Shown one piece after another: positions 51,494-63,886 of a DNA stretch of 64,000 nt (position 1 is its first letter; each line of letters starts with the position of its first letter). Source of the DNA: Phytoseiulus persimilis (taxonomy: Eukaryota; Arthropoda; Arachnida; Mesostigmata; Phytoseiidae); contig CM075103.1 of NCBI GenBank assembly GCA_037576195.1, forward strand, positions 34,680,723-34,744,722, read 5' to 3'. The position numbers and the translations under genes were made by a program. The notes under the pieces were generated by a model that saw nothing but the letters and a program-made list of their open reading frames with translations, was not told where the DNA came from and made no database searches.

Positions 51494-51780
51494 TCACCCC
51501 AGTCGTGAAATCATGAGCGAGTCTGTCGGAAGCGGGTTCGTGAGGGCACGGACAGCTGGGCAAATGTCGACTGGGTCAGGTTCTGCCAAGACGCTCGCTG
51601 AGTTCAGTTGTTCCGCACTGGTGAGCCCGAACGAGAGACCCTCATTATCAGTTTCGACCATGAAGGAGATCTTTGCGAACTTCTCGTCGGCAAAGATGAA
51701 GGTGCGCTGGAGGATACCACAAGATCGCTCCAATGAGCGCGAACACCTTCGATATGGATTCAGAGTTCTCCAATCTGCGC
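51494..51780 (-). other. Candidate coding frame, unknown
   Basis: The minus-strand frame reads CGILQRTFIFADEKFAKISF and continues for about 80 codons to TGA at 51494. Composition is strongly protein-like. A possible acceptor (GTGCGCAG) lies just upstream. Family unknown. Confidence 0.35.
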
Positions 51781-54700
51781 ACCGGGGAATCATTGATTTC
51801 TGAGGTTGACTCTGGAGCGGAACAGGAGAACTATACGAGCGTCCCCAGGACAGATACCGTACACTCCTGAGCGAGAATGATTCTTCTGGATCAATGATCT
51901 TCCTGAGGCAGCCCATGGAGAATTCAAACCACGCTGATCGTTCCTGCCGAATCGAAAGTTGAGAGGCTGAATTGTTTCTTGGAAAGAGCTTCCATCTGAG
52001 AGGCTTTTGTCGGGAATCCCCCATGGTGAGACATCACTCCCACAGAGTCCAATCGTCGGATGGAAGACGCGGCGCGGAAAAGTTGCTGGAACGCAGAATT
52101 CTTGTTACTTGGCCGGTGGCGAACGCTGAGCACTCCAGGCTCTTACCTCAATCAAACCATCATTCCAGAAAGGCTGATGGCGCCAAGGGCAGGACACGAT
52201 CACTGCTTGGCCAGCTAGTTATGAAGTTTCCCATCGACGTCCCCTGCTCGAACGAGTGGCAACTTTCCGAACAGCATCGCGAAGCGGTCCAAGGGCCGTT
52301 TGGTCGAGCACCCTCAGGGAGGAACAACCTTCGGGACTCTCCTCGAAACTAAGAGGATCACGCTTCTCTTGTTCGCAATGCTCTCGGAATGTTGTGACGA
52401 AGTGCCGGCTCCTCTCCAATTTGACAACCCTAGTTTTCCGAGTCCCCACACCGACCTCCTCGTGGGAGCAGAGAGTAGTGCTGCAAACAAATAAACAGGT
52501 TCCCAGTGAGCCGATATTCTGCGAAAGTTTATCATCACATCCTGTCCAAACTCTGTCCAGCTTCGGACCGGGGTAGCCATCCGGCATCCGACTCAACGGG
52601 CGGTTGCGTTCGGAAAACGGAGCGATCATGGCGCGTTCGTACGAGACTCCCGTTAATGAAATGGAGAAGGGAAGCGATGGGCGAGCGGTCTGAGAGTCAT
52701 AATTAGAACCGAGGGCTCTCACTGGAGCCCACTGAAACAGTTTTGACATTGCGGGGTCGCCATCGCAGTGCACTTCTCTTCTCTTTTCGCGATCTACTGG
52801 AGAAGACAGCCAAGTGGGGCACAAGTCCATTGTAAGCCTGCCCCTTGAGAAGAGAAGAAAACGGAAGGAGTTGGTGCCGGGTAGGGTCTGGCAGGGGGCC
52901 CTTTGGTCCTCTTTATTTCTAAATTTCTAACAAGTAAATCCCTCCTTCTTTCTTTCCACCACCACCACGACGGCTAGCCGCCGCCGCCGCACCACCTCCT
53001 CTTTCTTCCTCTCCTCTGACAACCAAAAGCTTCGGCCATCAACGGGCCTCCGGAACTTTTAGGCTTCGTCGCGCCGGCGCGTTTCCCTCCGTTTTCCCAT
53101 TCGGAGCGTAGAAGAAAACGGAGAGAAAACGGCCGCTGAAGAGAATCCGTTTTCCACTACCCGACAGAGAAGGCCTTCGACTGGAAAACCGGTTAACTCA
53201 ACCCTTACTTTTTTTCGTACCCGCAGCGAGAAAAAGGGACCAAATAGTGTGAGAAAGTTGGTTTAAGGGCAAAACCGCTCCATGAAGCGTTTAAGTTGCT
53301 CGCCTTTCGATCACCCGGAACGTCAAAGCACGCAGAATCGTCTCTGTCCAATTATTAGCGAGCCAGAAATGGGCCTATTTCCAGGACAGCGTTCCGCTGA
53401 GGGATCGTCAGATTCATTCAATGCTCCCCTTCAAGTCACCAGTAAATTCGGCGGTTACTCCGAAACGATGCTGTTGAGATCGGGAGAGCGGGCAGAAAAG
53501 TGCAAAATATACAAAAACATTCTCATGTCTGGTGGGCAACATGGATTCCGAAACTAGTCGGCTACAACGATCATAGGCATGACTGTGTTCATCTGCTTCT
53601 GTCGAAGCGTTGCTGTTCCCGACAGCCAGAGCTGGCGTGTCACCGGAACAGGTGAGTGCTTGTCAGGCTCGGTGACATGCGCATAAGCAATTTGGAAACT
53701 GGTTACGAGATTCGGGAGGAAGAAATCACGGCTCGCAGATCCTCCGAGCGTTTTCGCTATTCAAGTCGCCCGACTCCTCATTGAGTGTACATTCGTAGAG
53801 TACGAGGCTCGGCGGTCTGGCCACGTGTGCTTTCGATTGTTGTTTCCCTGAGACTCGCAACTCTTATCTCCGAGGACAGCCGGCAATTCGGCTAAATCCC
53901 AACCACATTTCCCACATGTCTCAAAAGTCAGATTGCCGAGCCTATCTGCCTTATTTTTTGCAAACTTCTCTCGAGAGAATCCTCTCCAGGCAGGGTGGAT
54001 CGGTTGGAGCACTGCCGAATTCAGTGCGGCCGTTGTGAGTGTGTCCTTGGTTGCGAGGAGTGAGTGAGGGCGAATAATACCCAGATTGGAGGAATATTAG
54101 ATGAAGGACGACGGCGTGACGATATTGCCTCGATGAACCAGATAGAGGACCCCAGCTGAATGCAGAAAGGGGAGTAGTCCGTGGTAAGATTGGAATGCTC
54201 AAGTTTGAGTTCTGTTATAATTGCGAGCATATGATACCGGTCGAAACGATATCTCAGGTCGAATAATGAAGGACGAGCAGAGCAATATCCAGACCTGGAC
54301 CCACCTTTGAGGCTGATTGTCTGCGCCATGGCCAGTCTCTTGTAGAAATGAAACGCGCGACTGCGCCGTCACACTTATTTCAACACGAAAAATATCGAGA
54401 AATGCGGAAATTGTAGCCAGCGCGGGGTAAGTTTAATTCTCCCTATTGGTACCCGATTTCATTCGAATCTCCCGGACACGCTGCTCTCCCTTCCTTGAGG
54501 GGTGCGCTTGTACTCAGACCCGAATCGGAGTCACGTATGCGGCCTTTCCTCATATTCCTTCCTTCGGTCATCTGTTGTAGCTCGGAGAAGGATGGGGCCT
54601 GGCCGGAGTCATCACCCGCGCGATCTGATCTTAACGAAGCGTCCGACTCAACTTGATCAGAAAATTCGGTGTTCTCGACGGCTCACTATCATCGGATAGT

Positions 54701-55442
54701 TTATTTTATTTTTGTCACTGAACACGCGGTGTGAGGACGAGCAGGACTGACTCTCGAGCTGTTCCGATCTTCAGAGGTTCCGGGAACAATCGTAACGAAT
54801 ATCGCAGGGCCATGTGCTCGGAAACAATTTTTCCGAATCTACGTTGGTTCCCGCTAACGCAAGATGGAAGCTAACTTTGCTCGTGGTCTCACCTCGGTAA
54901 GCTGGGAACCGCGAATCTCCCCAACGATTCCCCCACCTCTGCGGGAAATCCTCGAGACACTTTTCGACAACTGAATTTTAAAGAGCACTGACGCCATGAA
55001 ACCATTCGGAAGTTTAATATATATACAATATGCAAACGCTTTCGCGGACGAACCAGCGAGCGAGAGAATAGTTTGTGCTTCAGTTTGCGAAGGAAGAACC
55101 GCCTCACGTCTTCCGACTTGGCAGCAAGAGCCAAATACGGAAAAGCTAATTTTATATGCAATGCGTTTCCCTCCAAGCCATTGCAGGGCTTCCGCTGTAC
55201 CCCCTATCTAACATCTGATGCAGGCGGTGTTCTTGCTATCACTCTGTCCGGCCGGCTTCCGAAGCTTTTTGCTTGCTCTGAAAGTTTTTAGCGGAGCCGC
55301 AGGTAACGATCCTCTTGATGCGCTCTGTCCGACGCAATCCGAGCTTTCTAAGACGTAGGAGTCATCGCCGCTCTCAGTATCCTGAGTAGAGCTTCAGATA
55401 TGTCGCGGAGAACTGCTGAAATATTGCGAATTTTCGCGGAAC
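51781..55442. other. Region with no assigned gene
   Basis: Includes a minus-strand open frame of 203 codons (52219-52830, ATG start) without recognisable domains, a pyrimidine-rich stretch with CCG/CCA triplets (about 52900-53020), and several short frames (for example minus 54889-55176, LEGNALHIKLAFPYLALAAK). The stretch 52.9-53.3 kb has promoter-like composition, but I found no decisive element. Confidence 0.25.
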
Positions 55443-55712
55443 TCATTTCATATCAGCGGGGAACCGCGGCCGGAACGCGGGAATGATCTTCCGGAAGCCC
55501 CGGGTCGATACGATGTTCATCATGGAGCTCGGAGCATTCCCGGCGGGAATTCGCTGTTGATTGTAGTCTAGAGTAGGCATTTCTTCATTACGATTTAAGA
55601 CGGGGTAGACGAGGTACCGCACCTGGAAAACATCGAGTTCGGGAATGCATCTTTTGAGAATGAGCCGGCCCAGGAGTCCAAAGAGCTCACGGCCATTTTC
55701 CATCCGTCTCCA
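55443..55712 (-). other. Candidate coding frame, unknown
   Basis: On the minus strand, ATG near 55702 begins MENGRELFGLLGRLILKRCI, with a donor-like FQ/GTGCGG shortly after. The frame continues to TGA at 55443. Either an 81-bp exon or the full 87-codon frame could be coding. A 21-G tract sits immediately upstream. No family recognised. Confidence 0.3.
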
Positions 55713-55733
55713 GGGGGGGGGGGGGGGGGGGGG
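55713..55733 (+). repeat. Poly-G tract (21 G)
   Basis: Twenty-one consecutive G, the longest in the window. Confidence 0.95.
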
Positions 55734-56221
55734 TACGCTGTGAAGTACACGCATGGGCCACAGAAGCACGAATACATACATCTATCATCTCCTGCCGTCA
55801 TGAGCCGGGGCATGTCTAATGAATCCGGCGCTCGAGTCCCTGAGCCGTCTGGTCGGCGATCTTGTTGAACATTTGCCGTTGTTTGATAACAAACTCAATT
55901 ATGATCCATCGCGAGTGAGCTGTCCGGATTTCTGTTCATAGTCATGATCATGGTTTAGTATAACCACATCAATGTGTTTGCGATAGGCCGGGAGGAGAGT
56001 TTGTACGAGTGAGCGACAAGCGGAGCTCGCTGTTCTCGCCCGGCTCTCAACGGTTCCTCCGGTTTACTACTCGTTCTGACAGAGCGTCTCCCGTTGCATT
56101 GCCGCCGCTCCTGGCTCTCCTATTCATTCGTTTAGATGTCCCTCTGCGTTCGTGACTTCGCGTTATTAGCTGTGCGCGGCGGCCATTACCCTTCTTCGGT
56201 GAATGCGATGCTATGTATATC

Positions 56222-56527
56222 TCAAAAGTTTTCGTTCGTTTCATCACCCCGCTGCCACAGAACAAGCTCAACGACGACCGCGGCTACCAACACGACGGCG
56301 GTGGTGACGACGTGGGGACGAGCAAGCAGACAACAAGAGGCATGCATGCGGGCCGCCGCCGCCGCCACAACCGCTACTGCCAACAACGTCAACACCACCG
56401 CAACCCAGACGGACGGCCAAGCAAACCCGACCGCCCATCTCCACAGGCGGAAGTTCTCCATAACAAGGAGAGCCGAGCTGTAGATAAACGCCTTTCGTAT
56501 TTCCGGAGGCATCATTTGAATCTTCAT
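56222..56527 (-). other. Candidate hydrophobic (two-helix) coding frame
   Basis: Minus-strand ATG at about 56527 begins MKIQMMPPEIRKAFIYSSAL. Two strongly hydrophobic stretches (WVAVVLTLLAVAVVAAAAA and VVTTAVVLVAAVVVELVLW) could span a membrane. The same DNA is rich in CCG/CAC triplets, so low-complexity sequence could imitate membrane segments. No homology recognised. Confidence 0.3.
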
Positions 56528-57959
56528 CGCCCGCGCGGTGGTTCGCTCGTCCGGCCAACTTTGCTTATGCGCCGGTTCCTGCGATTCCGTCAACTGTCGA
56601 TCGCTTTCCTTCCGTCGCGGCACGGTTTTTCAGACGGCTCTCGACGAGCATGCATTGCGAAGCGGCCGCAGGTGACTCTGAGAAGGGAATCCTCCCCATG
56701 GGAACAAGCTCTTCGATCGTGTCTTCGCCAGATGATACTCTCTGACGGTGGGATGTCATTCTCGATCCTTCCGACATCGGAACAACTGAGGTCGCCGGGC
56801 AAGGATTTTCGGAAGTCGTCCGGCCATGCTGTCGAACCGGCGGCGGATCCAGGTGAATATTCGCCTGGCCTCAAGAATTGAGACGAACACTTTGGATTTC
56901 GCCCAAATGAAGCGACCCTCCCCGAAGTCTCTCTACCGTTTCAGACTACTCGTACAGTGATAGGTTCTTGTCATAGGCTGACACGCTTCACTGGAAGCAT
57001 CAGGAGTTCTCGCAAAGTTGGAATGAGCAATTCCACGAAGGAGTTCTGGAGATCTCTGGACCAGTGTTCCGGACCTCGACCGTGGGCCAGAGCGGCTTCT
57101 CGGGGCTTCTCCCCCGGCCGCCTGGTGATTCCAGTATCGAGGATTTCGAGCCAACGACAGCGTTTCACGCGAGATCTCATCATCCGGAATGCGCGCCGGG
57201 GACCAGAGCTGTTTTCGTGCAGCCCAAGGCGGTCACGATGCCGAACGCGCCGAAAACCACTTCTTTGGACCGATTATCATGGCACTCGAGGAAATCCTGG
57301 GGTGATCTATGTTTGAAGATGGGGCTCGTCGACAGTGAGCAACGCCGACGACAAACTGACTCCCCCGAACTCCCTCAGGCTTCCAGCTCGGAGCGTCGCA
57401 GAACGCTCTGCCGGATCGCTGTCGTTAGCCGACGCACCAGAACGGAATACCCGTGTTGGAGGACAGGTAGAGCGAGATACTGCAACAGATATACTTTTCC
57501 TGTCCTCGAAGTCCTGTGTTGTCCTCGAAGCCCTTCCGGGACGACGAGTTCGGTGATTATGAGGGTCTCCCGCCCGTCACAACGTTTGGAGGCTGCCTAG
57601 CTAGTTGCCTGATCGGATTAGTGGCTAGCCGCCCAGCTCAGCAGTCTTCGCGCTGGAATCCGGACGGACCGAGTGAGTCGACCGAGCGATCCGCCAAGAG
57701 CGTAGCAGCCAGCGCCGAGGAACCGCCGTCCATCATCGCGGCTCAGAACGCGGTCTGCCGTGAACACGTGGTTCCTCTTGGCTTCGTTCCTCCCCCTTGA
57801 GGTTCCCACTGTTTGCCATGCTTCGTTCTCTCGGAGCGAGGGCAATTCTGAACTAGGTCTCGTTCATCTGTCGCCGTTTGCGCGTTCGCGCCCTCGACCG
57901 TTCCAGTGTACTCACCTCGGAACGGTTTCCGCTGTCATGGCATTCATCCTCGGAATTTA

Positions 57960-58298
57960 CGAGTCATCGTGGGTCGGGAGTTCCGTGAGTTTCTTGCCCG
58001 TTCCTTTGGTCACATGGCGAGAATGGGTCCAGAGACGACGACCGAGCGCATCAGCATCACGAAAAATCACTGATCTGTTGAAGAAATCTCGATCCAATCT
58101 CCGGGAATGTCCTCAGGGATGCCGAGTTCGGAGGAAATTCCTATGGCAAAATGTTCTTTATATTTACCCTCACTACCCAATTATGGTGTTGCTGGGCATT
58201 TACGACCTGTTTTTTTCCGCCCAAAAATTGGGATTCTCCACTTTCTCGTCCTCGAAGGCAAAACTGGATGAACTAGATGACCAAAGGAAGGACGGGTA
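57960..58298 (+). other. Candidate exon ending at a good donor, unknown
   Basis: The plus-strand frame runs to KLDELDDQRKD with donor GACGG/GTAAGA at about 58298. An upstream alternative donor, TCC/GTGAGT, lies at about 57984 after MAFILGIYESSWVGSS. The peptide has a lysine/arginine-rich centre and the motif HYPIMVLLGIYDLFF. The acceptor is not fixed. Confidence 0.3.
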
Positions 58299-61200
58299 AG
58301 AGAGTTCCCGACTCACCTTGACCACCCTGTACAAATGTGCTCGGACCGCAACACGCCCAGCCGAGGACATTCGTGCAGCTACTTCGGCTGATCCGCGTCA
58401 TCGCTCCTCGGATGAGCAGTTCGAGCGAATGAATCGCGTTTTTCTGTTTCGCACCAACCGGAGGGAAAATACGCGCCGCCAAGAGAGGACCCAAAGAGGC
58501 TGCGCACGCGGAGCGCAATGAAGCCCGCCTCGCGAGGCCATCCGTCGCCTCCGGGCTTTTTTGCTTTTCTTCAACTCCCTCGAGAGTCCTAACAAGGCCA
58601 ATGTTAATGGCCGAGCAGCGACCGACCGACCGACCTACCGCCCAACCAGCCACCGGACAGCCAGACAGATAGAGCAAGCGAGCAATGGAGGCGTCCTGCC
58701 ATTGCTTGTGCCGCTCTGCTGGAGGCCAGCCGCAAGCCTATGGGCAATCGGCCTGTTAAGGAGACTAATATCCAGCTAGCTATCTAGCGAGCAGAGATAA
58801 AAGCGCCAAAAAGCCAACATTGGCAGCCAACAAAGGCCGAGGACTCGGCGCGAACCCCTGCCGAAACTCCAGCGGCCCTTGATACTCGAACTATCCAAAT
58901 TCGCTCGAGCTAATCTCTCCTTCCGTCTGTTTTGAGCTTCTTCGAGCTGTCTCAGATGGTTCCAATCCTGTGACCGGCGGCTGAATCGTTGTTTCAAACG
59001 GAACCTCGTCGATGGTGCTCCTCGTTTCTGGGCGATTCCCAACACCATTCCCGAGTCCCGATGTGTCATCCGCAACGAGGGCGCTCAGAGAGCAACAGTC
59101 GCAGATTTCGGTAAACAGAAAGAGAGGGAGCCTCGCTTTCCCACAGCCTTTCGTAGCATCGAATGATGTTGTCCGCACGCTCGCACTCGGGTGGAAGCCG
59201 GCGTACGATTTCGACACGTTGACAAGCGATTCCTCTCTGCTTAACGATCGATACCCTCAATCTGGGCTCCCGATCGAGTGTGATGAATGTTTTACTCTGG
59301 AACCTCGTCCCAACGGAGCGAATCATGGGTTTCAATCATTCGACCGACTCTGCGAAGCGAGAGGAGGAGACTCAGAGAAAAGCCTCTTCCGAGTCGTTGA
59401 TGTATAATGCCAGCGGAAACTGCCCCGAGTCACGATCACAATTCGATTGGCAAGTCTCGCCGAGCAGATGGACCGAAGACAAGTCGATGAAGCAGCCCCA
59501 GATGTGTTGCATCGTGTTCATCAAGTTCGAACCACCTCGAGGACCCTTCCCTAATCTTCGCATGGAACTCCCCTCATCGAGTTTTCACGCGAAAGTCTCG
59601 AAAAACATGGGCCGAGGGCGGAAGCTGTCGCCGACCTCTTCAAGTTTTCTTCCATGCACGCAAAACCAATCCCAGAACTGAGCTCTAACGTATATCCACA
59701 GTTCTTCCCACAGACTACACGGGCCGAAGGGCTGGCACGGGTGCTGTTTCGGATACCCCACCTTTCTTCTCGGGCCTCGAGTCCCTTGGTTGGCGGCGCA
59801 TCGCTCCGGCGAAATCATCGAACAGGTCTGTGCTCATGTAAAATATCTCGTTTTCGACGAATACGGGGAACTTCCGGTAGACTAAATATCGCAAAGCTGA
59901 TGGGTAACAGTTTTTCAGATCTTTGCGATACATGATTCGAGGAACATACAACACTATCAACCACTCCATCAACGAACGGCGATTCATTCATCCTCACGTG
60001 ACATGGGGAATAGCTGAATCTGTTCCCCCTTGGGAGAATCCGGCTCTGGTGTCATCCATCGTCGGAGGCAGCTGATCGGAAGATTCCGATGTTTCCAAGG
60101 AAGGATTGGTTACCTGCGGATCCCGATTGAAACGTTATTTCCTCCGTTCGAGCACGAGATAATTCTCATTATCAACAACGAAAGGGAGTTCGGAACCCGA
60201 GAGCGGATTGGGCGAGAGACAATGGTCCCGGGAGCTCCCCAGTTCCGCGCTCAAATGAGCCCCCGGCTACTGATCCGCGCCCCGGGACGATCAGCTCCGT
60301 GGCTGGCTGAACGGGTTGCTTGCGGTTGGGTGCGAATAGGATTACAAAGGAAGCTCATAGATCCCAAGCCGCGGCCCGGTGCTCCATCGACCTTTATCAT
60401 TGCTTTCCATCATGGAGCGTAATGAGCAGCCCCGAGTTATCCATCCACCCAGCTGATAAGTCGCGTCCGGTCAGTGGCGGTGATTAAAGCTTTTCAGAAG
60501 GTGCGAGCGAGAGCACTGGAGACGAGTGACGCGTCACAGAAAAATCGCTTTTTGTGGTGTGTGTCGACGGAGCCTTCCGATCGCTGTACCGGGCTGATGT
60601 CGATGGCGCATCTGGAGTCGGTGTGATGATCGACTTAAACAAAATCGTAGATCTTCTAGAGGTCAGCGCGATCATCTGGACACCGACAGCCTCGCTCTGA
60701 GACAGACTCGCCACGGAGTCCTGATCCCAGAAAGAGAACGCAATCGAGTGCAAGCTCTCCGATTCAGGAGCTTTTCGTGAGCTCTGAGAGGGAATATGTC
60801 TCAGAGTCACAACATTCTGAGAGACGGTGGCAATCAACACCTGCATCTCCTGCCGCTCGCGACTGGGGGATTCCCGCATCCCAGAAGCGCGTGTTCGAGG
60901 CTTTGATGTTCACTTCTGTAGCTCGGACACGTCGATCCGATCCCTGGCATCGTCGTTGACAATCCCTCCCGTTCTCTTTGCTGAATTAAGAGTCCCAAAG
61001 AGCGGTGCGCGTCGGTACGAAATTTGATCTTTTCTGTCGCACGGACTACCTCTGAGCGAAGCGTACAATCTCGCTGGCTCCTGCGATCATGGCATCAGGA
61101 ATTGCTTGGCCGCCGTAACGGGACGATTCGTTCAGCGGAGAAGAAGTTTTTGTTTCGAAGCTCATCAGGGAGTCGGAGTCTCTTGAGGAACCCTTCTGGT

Positions 61201-61679
61201 TTTCAGCTGCGAACGCCCTCGTACAGATATAGTTTTGTGGTACTTTGCCCTTTATGGTACAAAATCCAGTGGACCTAAAAACTAAGTATGTCTGAAGCCT
61301 CGTCGAGAAAAACCGAACCGATTCGGTTCCAGCTCCATTTGGAGGCTTGCGAATTCACGAGGGGAGTCTCTATTTGAATTCGATTCCACTCGGATCCTCA
61401 TTTGACTGCCTTAACCATTAGAAGCTGAACTCTCAGATCCCCGGATCATCCCCCGAATCATCATCAATAACCGTCATTCTGAATTGTGAAACGATGCAGA
61501 GGAAATTGGCTCTGACGGAAACGTGCATCAGACCCCTTTTCGTGCCAGCGGTCCAATTCATCGTGGCCACCTCTGGCTCTCTCTAGAAATGTGGCACGCT
61601 CCTCGGAATTCTCGGTTCCTGGTTACTGCTCATCCAAGTCCATTCGAACCCACCCCTGTGAAAGCGATGGACGGAGTGA
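58299..61679. other. Region with no assigned gene
   Basis: Protein-like open frames occur (minus 59715-59987, minus 59585-59818, plus 60030-60422), but overlapping frames conflict and no splice pair or domain decides. A hairpin followed by T6 at about 58521-58558 resembles a bacterial terminator but has no meaning in this context. Confidence 0.25.
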
Positions 61680-62250
61680 GTCAAACCTTGTGTGAGATTT
61701 CGCGAACGCCCGAGCCTCCAGGATAGATCACACTGAAAAGTGTGCTGATGCCGAATCTTGTTGGAACATCTGGGAGTGTAACTGGAATGACCACCTGTTC
61801 AAGGAAGCATACGATTGCTTCCAGAATATTCTTTCGATAGACTCCTCGGCGGATTTCCACGCCAATGTTTTCTAGAATCGTGGTAGTCTCGCCCGTCGCG
61901 CGAAGACTTGCCCAAATCTCTGCAGGTTGAGCACTTTGGCGTCGCTGCACGAATGATAGGCTCACAGGGTTTCCACAACACCAGTAGCGATGATTCCGAT
62001 TATTGTGGTGTTTCTCTGCTGTGAACGATGTCTCATCTGTGAAGACAATGCTCTTCCAGAGATTACTGACGGCAAGGTTCGCGTGTCGACGACACCTTCC
62101 CTGCCTCTGTGAGGACGGTCGCCTCCAAGGCTGAGCTCCCTGAGCCGCTGGATGACGTCAGACAGAGTGGGTTTCGACTGAATGAAGCGATACAGCATTG
62201 TCGACTCGGCGATTTCGACATTGCATCAAAAGGAAATCAAATTCTGCCTG
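61680..62250 (-). pseudogene. Decayed Tc1/mariner transposase
   Basis: On the minus strand the sequence reads LWKSIVFTDETSF, carrying the first catalytic Asp of the IS630/Tc1/mariner DDE core, then NRNHRYWC and QPAEIWASLRATG. In another frame further on it reads MFQQDSASAHFS, the QQDxAPAH motif with the second Asp. Upstream LYRFIQSKPTLSDVIQRLRE fits the N-terminal helix-turn-helix part. At least two frame changes and stops inactivate it. Inverted ends were not found. Confidence 0.7.
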
Positions 62251-63200
62251 GGTTGTTATCTATCACCCTGCATGAGTGCAATGGACGCTGTCCTGACGGT
62301 CCCTAAATCGGCTGGAGAATTTAGGTCGTAACGAGACTGATCAGCAAATTGTCGGGATCAGACGAGAACCAAGTAATCTAAATGCGCGGGCCGGCCAAGT
62401 CTGGAGCCAGACTGCGAGAGCATGAATTCGTTATCCCAGGAGGAGGTTCGTAGAGAGAGAGCCGTTCAGTTGAATCTGTTGCACGAAGATGCCAAAGGAA
62501 CAACGTCATAAACAACGCAATCCTGTAGTGCGGACGTGCGGCACGGCTCTGGGTGAGCAGAAGTTTGCACGCAAGATATCAGTGGTCTTCGCGAGCGTGG
62601 AGACTTCCGCACAACGTTTCTTTTGGGCACGGCTGCCAACTCGGATGCCCGCAATCAGAGAGCTGGAGTCCTGAGCTCGGGCAGCAGTATCCCGAGAATT
62701 CTCGACCGGAAGGACGGTCGAGGGGCAAGCGCAATCTGCGCCTCCCTTATTCGGACTTATTGGTGTTGATTGCCGACAAAAAGGACAACTTGTGGTTGCA
62801 CCGATCCTTGAATTCAGAATGTCCGAATGGCGCTCAGAGAACTCCCGCAGGAGTCGAGAGATCACCCTCCAACCATTCGGTTATTGTGCATTTCATTGTT
62901 CATGGGCCTCATTACCGGCGACTCGGTTCGCCTGTTTTGCGGCGGGTCAGGCCCAGTTCAGAGCTCCATCAGAACACCGCTGGGGGGAATCTTTCCTGCT
63001 TCTCGCCAATGGCAGAACGCAACTCGACTCGATCAGAAGGAGCAATCATTGGAGAACCCACGCAGGTGGCTGTCTCCACCTACGTCGGTTTTGCTGATGT
63101 CGGCGGACGTCGTCTTTGCAGTCGAGGCGACGGTGAGGTTAATTCGGACCAGTGGCAGGCTAATTAGACGACAATCAGGACTTTGAGCCGAACTCAGCAC
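62251..63200. other. Region with no assigned gene
   Basis: Overlapping frames on plus (62553-63167) and minus (62506-62865) are both moderately protein-like. No family or splice pair was identified. Confidence 0.25.
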
Positions 63201-63378
63201 GCCATCACTCGGAGTTCATTCAGTCGGGCACACATCGCTCGGCCTCGGACAAGTGGTCCTCCGGCTGACTATAGCGCGGCGAACGATGGAGCGAGCGGGG
63301 CGGAATCGCAGCGTCGACAGCGGGCTCGCACAATCACGACGCAAACGGGAACTGAATCGAGAGATTTATAGCGGTATA

Positions 63379-63501
63379 ATGCTGGCGCTCGCCTCCGCCA
63401 GCGACTTCATCAACAACAGCATCAGCCGCCGCGAGGCTAGCCGGACGAACACCACGAGCAGCAATAACTCCGAGGTCTGGCCCTCGTTCGAGTTTGTGTC
63501 C
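63379..63501 (+). other. Candidate first exon of a glycoprotein (receptor-like)
   Basis: ATG at 63379 begins MLALASASDFINNSISRREA and includes three N-glycosylation sequons (NNS, NTT, NNS) within about 30 residues before WPSFEF. Short sequon-rich N-termini followed by an aromatic segment are common at the start of G-protein-coupled receptors. The donor is weak and later exons would lie outside the window, so this is a guess. Confidence 0.25.
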
Positions 63502-63867
63502 ACAACTCGAATTTCCATAATCCGCGTTTTAATCCAAACGCACGTTCGACTCGATCCAACACTCCGCTGAACACGCACAGTTAGCAGTGGGCTGTCCTTG
63601 CCAGGACCCCGGTAGGTGACTTGCCCTTGGCCAGGTTCGCTCGCGGACGACGACTGCCGCTCCCGAAAGCACCGCTGGACGCGACGAGTTTGTCTTTTGA
63701 CTCCATCCGACGAGGGCTCGGGTTTGGAATAATTCCGGACGGAGATCCCTTTTATTGTCCCAAAGCACCTCGTGTGTCTTTCGAGACGTTAATGGTAATG
63801 GTTCCTCGTCGTCCCCGTTGTCTTCCGTGCCACGGTTCACTCGCTCATCCACCGAGTGCCGACGACT

Positions 63868-63886
63868 GGGGGGGGGGGGGGGGGGG
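63868..63886 (+). repeat. Poly-G tract (19 G)
   Basis: Nineteen consecutive G near the window end. Confidence 0.95.

Noticed and set aside
58521-58558. GC hairpin plus T-run resembling a rho-independent terminator
   Set aside because: The window is eukaryotic and no bacterial-type gene precedes it.
60540-60720. Possible RNase H remnant
   Set aside because: A short stretch (ASGVGVMIDL) is vaguely similar, but no catalytic residues line up.
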